Below, in pieces: positions 1 to 5,925 of a stretch of DNA of 8,667 nt. The first letter of the stretch is position 1. Every line of letters starts with the position of its first letter. The notes beneath the pieces were generated by a model, which was not told the DNA's origin, made no database searches, and saw nothing but the letters and a program-made list of their open reading frames with translations. The translations under genes and the position numbers were made by a program. The DNA is from an uncultured Thermomicrobiales bacterium (GTDB lineage: Bacteria > Chloroflexota > Chloroflexia > Thermomicrobiales > UBA6265), in the NCBI GenBank assembly GCA_902806375.1, contig CADCWK010000423.1, positions 5,080 to 13,746 on the forward strand, written 5' to 3'.

Positions 1-282
1 TGCCGTCTCCGGTGGGCAAAGGACGACGGTGCAGCCAGTGATCGCCGATCCGAGCGTGGCGTGGCCGACGAGAAAACCGGGAACATCGGTCAGCACGCCT
101 ACTCCTCTTTCAATCACAGGGGTGACCCCTGGCGTGGCGATCTGGCGGTGCTGGCTTTCCTTTCCCGCTGATTCGCCAGGGCCGACCCTTCCGACCGCGG
201 GCAGAGCCATCCCGGCGGTACCGAGCAACCCGGTCCTGACCGCAGTCCGCCGCGAGATGGGGCGAATGCTCCCCCTGCCCAT
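1..282 (-). CDS. Exported S58/P1-family peptidase (DmpA/BapA/NylC-like), N-terminal part, cut by the left window edge
   Basis: Reading the minus strand from ATG at 282-280, 94 codons stay open to the window edge. Residues 64-89 carry the S58/P1 N-terminal signature: TDVPG at 65-69, VGH at 72-74 and VLC at 87-89. Fourteen of 26 aligned positions match the start of the complete S58 enzyme at 6857-7885. Residues 10-30 look like a Tat signal: SRR followed by a hydrophobic stretch (TGLLGTAGMALPAV), similar to the SRRSAVQAGL of the binding protein in the same operon. A linker follows to about residue 60, so export to the periplasm or cell surface is inferred. The start is set by AGGAG (291-295) 8 bases upstream, only 19 bases after the preceding permease stop, so the gene is in the transporter operon. 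Family members are self-cleaving N-terminal-nucleophile amidases acting on D-amino-acid, beta-amino-acid or 6-aminohexanoate substrates. The nucleophile region lies outside the window, so activity is unconfirmed. Confidence 0.82.
   Translation of the reverse strand, partial: MGRGSIRPISRRTAVRTGLLGTAGMALPAVGRVGPGESAGKESQHRQIATPGVTPVIERGVGVLTDVPGFLVGHATLGSAITGCTVVLCPPETA
94..107 (-). promoter_or_regulatory. Possible internal ribosome binding site and GTG start inside the exported peptidase gene
   Basis: On the minus strand GAGGAG (complement of 102-107) lies 5 bases before an in-frame GTG at 96-94. That start falls at the beginning of the conserved peptidase domain (VLTDVPG). A product begun here would lack the Tat-like signal and stay in the cytosol. 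The upstream start at 282 also has a good ribosome binding site, so this may be a second start, the only start, or a chance match in a Glu-Arg-Gly coding stretch. Confidence 0.35.
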
Positions 283-301
283 CCGCGCGTCTCCTGTCGG
301 T

Positions 302-1255
302 CTACTTGCGGTTCAGCCGGGGGTCCCGGAACCGCTGCAACTCATCCCCAAGGAGATTCACGGCCAGGATCGACGCGGCCAGCGTCAGGCCCGGGACGAG
401 CATCATCCAGGGTGCGAGTTCCATGTAGATCTTGCCGTCAGAGAGGAGCGAGCCAAGGGAGGGGGTCGGCGGCTGGACGCCCAGGCCGAGGAAGCTGAGG
501 GCCCCCTCCGCTATCAGGGCGCCGGACAGGGTGAACGCGAGCTGCACCAGCAGGGGCGTCATGATATTCGGCAGGACATGACGGAACAGGATTCGCCCGG
601 ACGAGGCCCCACTGACGCGGGCGGCGATGGTGTACTCCGTCTCCCGGACGCTTAACGTCGGTCCCCGGGCAACCCGGGTGAAGACCGGGACCGTGGCGAT
701 CACGATGGTCAGGATGACCCCTGAGATACCGGGGCCCATGATGGCGGCGATCATGATGGCGAGGAGGAGGGTGGGGAAGGCGAAGAGCATGTCGGTGATC
801 CGCATGACGATCTCATCCACGATCCCGCCCGCGAAGCCGGAGACGAGGCCGAGAAAAGTGCCGATCAGGGCCGCCATCAGGGCCGCTACGGCCGCCAGCG
901 CGAACGAGATCCGGAGGGCATAGACCAGCCGGGCCAGCAGGTTCCGGCCCAGTTCGTCCGCACCGAAGGGAAGGTCGGCCGATGGGGGAGCGAACATTGC
1001 CCGTGGTGAGATATCCGAGGGGCTGCCGACTCCAGCGAATGGTCCGACCAGCGCTACACCAAGGGCTCCCAGGAGAAAGAACGCCGAGACCGCACCGATC
1101 GGACTTTGGCGAACGAACCGGATAACGGGAGACGATTGGCGCCGGACCGTTCGGACGTTCCGCCCCAGGGTCGCCCCATCCGACGGTGCTGCGACCGGGG
1201 ATTCACCCTCCAAGGCGACTGGTTTCCTGATGCCCGCGTCTTCCCGAGCGACCAT
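302..1255 (-). CDS. Peptide-type ABC transporter permease, DppC/OppC-like
   Basis: This 317-residue integral membrane protein is the second permease of a Dpp/Opp-type importer. A polar N-terminal stretch of about 50 residues precedes a first membrane span (about 53-75). Then comes the conserved DppC segment FGADELGRNLLARLVYALRI (97-116). Further spans lie at about 118-142, 158-172, 177-195, 232-250 and 284-303. The EAA loop that docks on the ATPase is at about 207-230, with AA at 211-212 and G at 216. The conserved EGALSFLGLGVQPP sits at 250-263. The ATG start has GGAG (1263-1266) 7 bases upstream. The gene lies 64 bases after the DppB-like gene and 19 bases before the exported S58 peptidase gene. 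Peptide specificity follows from the family only; nickel or other solutes are used by some relatives. ATPase partners are not visible here. Confidence 0.93.
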   Translation of the reverse strand: MVAREDAGIRKPVALEGESPVAAPSDGATLGRNVRTVRRQSSPVIRFVRQSPIGAVSAFFLLGALGVALVGPFAGVGSPSDISPRAMFAPPSADLPFGADELGRNLLARLVYALRISFALAAVAALMAALIGTFLGLVSGFAGGIVDEIVMRITDMLFAFPTLLLAIMIAAIMGPGISGVILTIVIATVPVFTRVARGPTLSVRETEYTIAARVSGASSGRILFRHVLPNIMTPLLVQLAFTLSGALIAEGALSFLGLGVQPPTPSLGSLLSDGKIYMELAPWMMLVPGLTLAASILAVNLLGDELQRFRDPRLNRK

Positions 1256-1279
1256 GACACCTCTCCAGGCATTGACGTG

Positions 1280-1294
1280 GGACCGGACCGGACC
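1280..1294. repeat. Short tandem repeat, three copies of GGACC
   Basis: Three perfect head-to-tail copies of GGACC occupy 1280-1294, in the 64-base gap between the two permease genes. They lie 25 bases upstream of the DppC-like start. I see no terminator or strong promoter in this gap. The repeat may be simple slippage in GC-rich spacer DNA. Confidence 0.5.
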
Positions 1295-1319
1295 CGAACC
1301 GTGCCTCAGCCCGGTTGGC

Positions 1320-2267
1320 TCAGTACTTGATGCGCGGATCCAGGAAGGCGTAGAGGATGTCGGTCACGAAGTTGGCCAGGACGAACATCAGCGTTCCAAC
1401 GACGACCGTCGCCTGCGCGACCGGATAGTCGCGGCCGAGGATGCCTTGCAGCGCGTAACGGCCCAGTCCCGGGATCGAGAACAACTCCTCGACGATGATC
1501 GCCCCACTGAGGAGGTAACCCAGGTTGATTCCGACAATGGTGACCGTCGGGATCAGCGCGGCCCGCATGACGTGACGGGTCGTGACGTGACGCTCCTGGA
1601 GCCCTTTGGACCGGGCGGTGACCACGAAGGCCTCATTCCGGACGTCCAGCATGCTCGCCCTGATGACCCGCATGACGACCGCCGTGATACTGACGGACAG
1701 GACGAACGTTGGCAGGGCCATCGACTTGAGGTGCCCCACCGGACTGTCCGACCACGAGACGTACTGGGAGATCGGCAGCCCGAGACCCCAGGTCGAGACG
1801 AAGTAGATGAGCAGCGTCCCAAGCACGAAGTCGGGAATCGACAGCCCGACCAGTGCCGACACGCGAACCCCGCCGTCAATGGGGGAATTGGCCCGGAAGG
1901 CGGCCAGCATGCCGAGCGGCACGCCGACCACGATCGATATGATCGTCGCCAGGGTCGCCAGTTCGACCGTGATCCGCCCCTTGCGGAGGATCTCCTCCAT
2001 GATCGGGCGTCCCGTCCCGAGCGACTCCCCCAGGTCACCTTGAAGCGCGTTGCCTAGCCAGATGCCGTACTGGACGACGAGCGGCTCGTTGAGACCGTAC
2101 TTTTCCTTGATCGCCTCCACCAGCTCCGGCTGCTGCGAGACTGACGGTCCGGCGAGCGCCTCGACGATGCCGCCCGGGATCAGGCGCATGAGCACGAAGA
2201 CGATCGTGGCCACGCCCAGGATGGTGATGAAGGCGGTCACCGCCCGCCTGGCGATGTATCGACCCAC
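1320..2267 (-). CDS. Peptide-type ABC transporter permease, DppB/OppB-like
   Basis: This 315-residue membrane protein is the first permease of the same importer. The N-terminus (GRYIARRAVTAFITILGVAT) is a typical DppB opening: a basic cytosolic tip followed by membrane span 1 (about 10-30). The periplasmic segment includes YGLNEPLVVQYGIW (57-70) and GDLGESLGTGRPI (77-89). Further spans lie at about 102-123, 136-158, 184-201, 237-256 and 284-306. The EAA loop is at about 214-238 (TARSKG at 217-222). The conserved VEELFSIPGLGRYALQGI is at 259-276. The start is GTG at 2267; a stop codon lies six codons upstream in frame, so no longer start fits. The ribosome binding site is a modest AAAGGG about 10 bases away. 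It pairs with the DppC-like gene downstream and the binding protein upstream. The translocated substrate is inferred from context only. Confidence 0.93.
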   Translation of the reverse strand: MGRYIARRAVTAFITILGVATIVFVLMRLIPGGIVEALAGPSVSQQPELVEAIKEKYGLNEPLVVQYGIWLGNALQGDLGESLGTGRPIMEEILRKGRITVELATLATIISIVVGVPLGMLAAFRANSPIDGGVRVSALVGLSIPDFVLGTLLIYFVSTWGLGLPISQYVSWSDSPVGHLKSMALPTFVLSVSITAVVMRVIRASMLDVRNEAFVVTARSKGLQERHVTTRHVMRAALIPTVTIVGINLGYLLSGAIIVEELFSIPGLGRYALQGILGRDYPVAQATVVVGTLMFVLANFVTDILYAFLDPRIKY

Positions 2268-2291
2268 GGGCGGACCGCCCTTTCATGTCCA

Positions 2292-2326
2292 CCGCCCCCG
2301 ACCCACCTACGATGGGTCGGGGGCGG
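2292..2326 (-). other. Strong intercistronic stem-loop between binding-protein and permease genes
   Basis: Two perfectly complementary 14-base arms (2292-2305 and 2313-2326) flank a 7-base loop. The stem is very GC-rich. It lies 15 bases after the binding-protein stop and about 25 bases before the permease start. No T-run follows it on the minus strand, so it is not a standard intrinsic terminator. Such hairpins often protect upstream mRNA from 3' decay, letting the binding protein exceed the permeases. That role is inferred here. A second, smaller inverted repeat (GGGCG/CGCCC within 2268-2280) follows at the permease start. Confidence 0.75.
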
Positions 2327-2340
2327 GAGCCTCGCCGGCG

Positions 2341-4029
2341 TTAGGTCAGCAGGGTCATGTCCTTGACGTTGTGCCAGAGTGGCAGACCGAAGCCATCGGA
2401 GGCTGCGAACTCGACGTTACCGACGAGGTCGTTCCGGTAGGCGACGAAATTGTTCCGGGTGACCAGTGGCTGGAAATTCCCCTGGGTCGTGACGGCCGCC
2501 TCCAGTTCCCGGAGGGTCGCCAGGCGGGTCGCCGGATCCGTCTCCCGGCCGGCCCGCACCACCAGATCGTTGATCGTCGGGTCGTCCAGTCCGATGAAGG
2601 CGGCAAGACCGGCGCCGAGCTCGATCAGGATCAGGTAGGGGTCGCTGTATCCAGCCCACCAGGAGATGGCGAGCTGCGCGGACTCCCCGTCCGTGTATTC
2701 GGCGACGAAGGTGGCAAGGTCGCGCTGGACGATCTCGAGTTCGATGCCCGCTTCGGCCATCTGCTCCTGCATCACCTCCGCCATCGTCACCGTCGCTGCC
2801 AGGGCCGGGCTGACCAGGATCTGCAGGGCGAACCCTTCAGCGACGCCGGCCTCGGTCAGGAGTTGCCGCGCCCGGTCGACGTCCTGTGTGTAGAAAGGGA
2901 GTTCCTCGATCGGGGTAGCGAGTCCGGTAAAGGCGGGGGCGACCGGTCCGGTAACGGCGGCATGTCCGAAGAGGGCCACTTCGCCGATCTCGTTCCGATC
3001 GATCGCCAGCGAGATCGCCTGCCGGACCCTCGTGTCGGCCAACTCCGGCCTGTTCCCGTTGACGAACAGGATGTAGTAGTTGGTGGTGACCTGTTCGACC
3101 GTGGTGACGGTCTGCTCGCTCGCCAGGAGATCCATCAGGGCCGGGTTCTCGAACATCGTCAGTTGGACTTCACCCGTGCGCAGAGCCGCCAGGCGAGAGG
3201 TCTCGTCAGGGATGATCTGCCAGATCACCTCGTCGAGTTGCGCCCCCGGTGCCTGCCAGTACTGGGCGAACTTGCCGAACACCCAGCGCTGGTCGGGCAG
3301 GTGCTCGGTGACCTGGAACGGGCCGGTACCGACCAGTTGCGTCGACAGGTCGATCTCGCCGCTCTCCACCTCAGCGGCCGGCACGATCGAGGTCGTCGTG
3401 GCGGACAGCGACTGGAGGAAGGGGGCGTAGGGCTCCGTCAGCGTGGCGGTCACCTCGTAGGGTCCGGTTGCCTCGACCGTCACGCCGACGGAGTTGCCGA
3501 TCACCGTCGGAGTCCCGAGCGCCTCGGCGGTCGCCGCCGCGTCCAGTGCGGCGGCGTCTGGCTCCACGGCCGGGCCCATCTTGACGTTCCACCAGGACTC
3601 GGGGGACTCGAGCACCCGTCGCAGGCTGAAGACCACGTCGTCGGCGGTCACTTCACGGCCGTTGTGGAACATCGCCCCCTGCCGGAGCGCGAAGACGTAG
3701 GTCCGGTCGTCGGGTGTCGTCCAGCTCTCCGCGAGTCCGGGGACTGGCTGGAGGTTGCTGTCGAGGAAGACCAGGCTCTCGTAGACGACCGCCTGGATCT
3801 CCCAGGTGATCTGGCTGGAGCTGAAGTGCGGGTCCAGATCGAGCACGTCACCTGGCTTCCCGATGACGAGGCGCCCACCCGGCTGCCCTTGTGCCGAGGC
3901 ACCTCTCAGGCTGCCGAAGCCGCCCAGCGCGACGGCACTGAACAGACCGGCCTGCACCGCCGAGCGGCGTGACAGCGACCGGGACAGCAACCCTCCGAGG
4001 TCGACCACGCGCTCCGTCTGATCCGTCAT
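2341..4029 (-). CDS. Family 5 extracellular solute-binding protein (DppA/OppA-like), Tat-type signal
   Basis: This 562-residue protein is the substrate receptor of the adjacent importer. A Tat-like signal occupies residues 20-46: SRRS, a hydrophobic run (VQAGLFSAVALGGFG) and a likely signal peptidase site after ASA (44-46). There is no lipobox cysteine. The SBP_bac_5 pattern follows: GGRLVIG near 51-57, DLDPH at 64-68, then GLAESW (98-103), FALRQGAMFHNGREVTADDV (113-132) and VFSLRRVL (133-140). Length is usual for dipeptide/oligopeptide binders. I chose ATG at 4029 because GGAG (4039-4042) lies 9 bases before it. In-frame ATGs at 4044 and 4050 have poorer sites and would add 5 or 7 residues. 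The gene begins 54 bases after mmsA and is followed by the hairpin at 2292-2326. Ligand identity cannot be read from sequence; beta-peptide or omega-amino-acid oligomers are inferred from neighbours. Confidence 0.93.
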   Translation of the reverse strand: MTDQTERVVDLGGLLSRSLSRRSAVQAGLFSAVALGGFGSLRGASAQGQPGGRLVIGKPGDVLDLDPHFSSSQITWEIQAVVYESLVFLDSNLQPVPGLAESWTTPDDRTYVFALRQGAMFHNGREVTADDVVFSLRRVLESPESWWNVKMGPAVEPDAAALDAAATAEALGTPTVIGNSVGVTVEATGPYEVTATLTEPYAPFLQSLSATTTSIVPAAEVESGEIDLSTQLVGTGPFQVTEHLPDQRWVFGKFAQYWQAPGAQLDEVIWQIIPDETSRLAALRTGEVQLTMFENPALMDLLASEQTVTTVEQVTTNYYILFVNGNRPELADTRVRQAISLAIDRNEIGEVALFGHAAVTGPVAPAFTGLATPIEELPFYTQDVDRARQLLTEAGVAEGFALQILVSPALAATVTMAEVMQEQMAEAGIELEIVQRDLATFVAEYTDGESAQLAISWWAGYSDPYLILIELGAGLAAFIGLDDPTINDLVVRAGRETDPATRLATLRELEAAVTTQGNFQPLVTRNNFVAYRNDLVGNVEFAASDGFGLPLWHNVKDMTLLT

Positions 4030-4067
4030 GGCGTTGTTCTCCATTCCCATGGCCCGATTCCCGTGGC

Positions 4068-4084
4068 GCGCGGACGGCCCGCGC
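4068..4084 (-). other. Small GC stem-loop at the mmsA stop codon
   Basis: GCGCGG (4068-4073) pairs with CCGCGC (4079-4084) around a 5-base loop, overlapping the end of mmsA. There is no T-run. It might slow readthrough or stabilise the upstream message, but six GC pairs can easily arise by chance in DNA of this composition. Confidence 0.35.
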
Positions 4085-5595
4085 TACCGACCGACCCCCG
4101 TGACGGGGCTGTTGTCGCCGGTCGTCCACCGGCTGATGACGACCTTGCTCTCGGTGAAGAAACGGACGGCGTCGCGGCTTTGCGGGTGCAGCGTGCCGAA
4201 GAAGGACCGCTTGGCCCCGCTGAACGGGAAGTAGGCCATCGGCGCCGCGACGCCGACGTTGATCCCGATGTTGCCGGTCTCGACCTCGTAGCGGAACCGC
4301 CGCGCGGCCGCGCCACTCTCGGTGAAGATCGACGCCGCATTGCCGTACTCGGCGGCGTTGATCTGGGCGATCGCCTCATCGAGGCTGTCGACCGGTGCCA
4401 TACCGACGACAGGACCGAAGATCTCCTCGCCGTAGACCCGCATCCCCGGCCGTACGTTATCGAGCAGGGTCGGCCCGACGAAGTAGCCATGCGGCCGCTC
4501 CGGGACATGGACCTGGCGACCGTCGAGGACGGCCTCGGCGCCCTCCTCGACTCCGCTGGTGATCGCCGCGAAGATGCGGTCGCGCGCGGCCGCCGAGACG
4601 ACCGGTCCCAGTTCCACCCCGGCTTCCAGCCCGTCGCCGACCCTCAGACGGCTGGCTGCCTCGGCGACCCGCTCCCTCGTCTCCTGGTGAGCCGAGCCGA
4701 CCGGGATCACGAGAGAGTTGGCCAGGCAGCGCTGGCCGGCCGCTCCGTAGAACGAGTTCATCATGGTGGAGAGGTAGGTGTCGAGGTTGGCGTCAGGCAT
4801 CACGACGATCGCGTTCTTGGCCCCCCCGGATGCCTGGACGCGCTTGCCGCTGGCGGCGCCGCGCTGATAGACGTAGGCGGCGGTCTGCGACGAGCCGACG
4901 AAGGAGATTCCCCGGACCACCGGGTGGTCGAGCAGGGCGTTGACGGCGTCGTGGCCGCCGTTGACGAGGTTGATGACGCCGGGCGGAAAGCCGACCTGCT
5001 CGATGAGCTCGAAGGTCCTCCGCATTACGCCAGGGTCCTGCTCGGACGGCTTGATGATGAACGTGTTGCCCGCGGCGACGGCATACGGCCAGAACCAGTG
5101 GGCGATCATGAAGGGGAAGTTGTAGGGAGTGATCGCCGCGAAGACTCCCAGTGGCTGGAAGATGACTTCCTCGTCGATCCCACGGGCAGCCCCGTCCTCC
5201 AGCCCGTAACCCATCATCATGGATGGGATGCCGCAGGCAGTCTCGACGTTCTCGATGCCGCGCTGGACCTCGCCGCGAGAGTCGTCGAGCGTCTTGCCCA
5301 TCTCGGTGACGATCAGGCGCGCCAGCTCTTCCCGGTTCTCGTCCAGCAACTGGCGGAGCTTGAAGAAGTACCGGGCCCGTTCCTGGGGTGGTGTCGCTCG
5401 CCAGGCGGGGAACGCCGCCGCCGCCGCCGCTACGGCTCGGTCGACATCCGCCGTCCCGCTGAGCGGGACATGCGCTACGACCTCGTCCGTTGCCGGGTTG
5501 CGGACCTCACGTGTCTCTGTCGCCTCTGCCGGCAGCCACTGGCCACCGACGTAGTTCCGGAGCGTCTCCACCTGAGTCTTGGCCGCACTCGCCAT
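4084..5595 (-). CDS. mmsA: CoA-acylating (methyl)malonate-semialdehyde dehydrogenase
   Basis: This 503-residue enzyme is of the usual MmsA/IolA length. The family oxidises malonate or methylmalonate semialdehyde with NAD+ and CoA, releasing CO2 and forming acetyl-CoA or propionyl-CoA. Visible features are TPYNF with Asn159, KPSE with Lys182, the nucleotide-binding region near 205-235, and GQRC with catalytic Cys290. FGPV is at 393-396. The typical MmsA tail includes PFSGAKRSFFG (457-467) and VRFFTESKVVISRW (477-490). Arg112 (QRGIENVE) and Arg289 align with the two arginines reported to hold the substrate carboxylate in Bacillus IolA (from memory). The ELGG glutamate of hydrolytic aldehyde dehydrogenases is absent; the segment here is QASGGAKN. 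ATG at 5595 is preferred because AGGAGG (5606-5611) lies 10 bases upstream and homology begins there; the frame is open to 5901. It is the first gene after the promoter at 5750-5778. Valine or inositol catabolism are the usual alternatives, but no such genes are nearby. Confidence 0.95.
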   Translation of the reverse strand: MASAAKTQVETLRNYVGGQWLPAEATETREVRNPATDEVVAHVPLSGTADVDRAVAAAAAAFPAWRATPPQERARYFFKLRQLLDENREELARLIVTEMGKTLDDSRGEVQRGIENVETACGIPSMMMGYGLEDGAARGIDEEVIFQPLGVFAAITPYNFPFMIAHWFWPYAVAAGNTFIIKPSEQDPGVMRRTFELIEQVGFPPGVINLVNGGHDAVNALLDHPVVRGISFVGSSQTAAYVYQRGAASGKRVQASGGAKNAIVVMPDANLDTYLSTMMNSFYGAAGQRCLANSLVIPVGSAHQETRERVAEAASRLRVGDGLEAGVELGPVVSAAARDRIFAAITSGVEEGAEAVLDGRQVHVPERPHGYFVGPTLLDNVRPGMRVYGEEIFGPVVGMAPVDSLDEAIAQINAAEYGNAASIFTESGAAARRFRYEVETGNIGINVGVAAPMAYFPFSGAKRSFFGTLHPQSRDAVRFFTESKVVISRWTTGDNSPVTGVGR

Positions 5596-5735
5596 CGGGT
5601 CTCGCCCTCCTCTCGATCCCTGCCCTGTGCCATGTCGAGAGCGGGGACACCCTGGTTCCGCCGTTGGACCGGGTGCCAATCGACTGCCGCTCGACGATGA
5701 GACGGACGCGATTCCTGCAAATCGGTATCTTTCCT

Positions 5736-5755
5736 GTACGATAGGCGGTACGATA
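5736..5755. repeat. Paired direct repeats GTACGATA, candidate operator
   Basis: Two exact GTACGATA copies sit at 5736-5743 and 5748-5755, start to start 12 bp, near one helical turn. One covers the -10 box of the mmsA promoter and the other its predicted start point. A protein bound here would block or remodel that promoter. The adjacent MerR/XRE/cupin regulator is the obvious candidate binder, by inference. Confidence 0.55.
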
Positions 5756-5778
5756 CGAGGCAGCGGAAACACTGTCAA
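5750..5778 (-). promoter_or_regulatory. Sigma70-type promoter for the mmsA-transporter-peptidase operon
   Basis: On the minus strand TTGACA (complement of 5773-5778) is a perfect -35 consensus. A 17-base spacer follows, then TATCGT (complement of 5750-5755), matching TATAAT at four of six positions. Transcription would start near 5742-5744, giving a leader of about 148 bases before the mmsA ATG. No comparable promoter was seen between the downstream genes, which suits a single operon. Confidence 0.7.
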
Positions 5779-5925
5779 GAGTGTATGAAGTTGGCCCAGA
5801 TCGCCGGACAGTGCACGTGGACCAACGGGGAAGCACCGATGATCGGATCGGGATATCATGTCCCGCTGTATGGGCGTACGCGCTGCGATCGCCGCCGGCA
5901 TGACCCGCCCCGGAGGACCCCGCCA

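Larger units (their letters stand above)
5596..5925. other. Divergent control region between mmsA and the regulator gene
   Basis: This 330-base gap has no credible gene. It holds the mmsA promoter (5750-5778) and paired GTACGATA repeats (5736-5755). Nearer the regulator lie the perfect interrupted palindrome CCGATGATCGG (5836-5846), followed directly by another ATCGG half-site (5847-5851), and the near-palindrome GGGATATCATGTCCC (5850-5864, 12 of 14 arm positions symmetric). The mmsA ribosome binding site is at 5606-5611 and that of the regulator at 5912-5916. I cannot assign the rightward promoter with confidence. TATCAT at 5854-5859 is a possible -10 box but has no convincing -35; CTGCAA-16 bp-TACGAT (5715-5742) is a weak alternative. 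Confidence 0.7.

Noticed and set aside
29..655. 208-codon open frame on the plus strand
   Set aside because: It is antisense to both the DppC-like gene and the S58 N-terminus, and has no domain or convincing ribosome site.
2292..2326. Intrinsic transcription terminator
   Set aside because: The stem is strong but there is no T-run after it on the minus strand, and the permeases needed with the binding protein follow at once.
2050..3972. 640-codon open frame on the plus strand
   Set aside because: It lies antisense to the binding-protein gene, has no recognisable domain and is rich in Arg, Asp and Gly runs typical of shadow frames in GC-rich DNA.
4063..5700. 545-codon open frame on the plus strand
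   Set aside because: It is antisense to mmsA, whose motifs are unambiguous; the plus-strand translation shows no family features.
5596..5901. Longer N-terminus for mmsA up to ATG 5901
   Set aside because: It would translate through the promoter and operator region; homology and AGGAGG both point to ATG 5595.
5785..5925. Longer start for the regulator at ATG 5785
   Set aside because: The extra 47 residues look like non-coding spacer, pass through both palindromes, and lack a good ribosome site; GTG 5926 has GGAGG at 9 bases.
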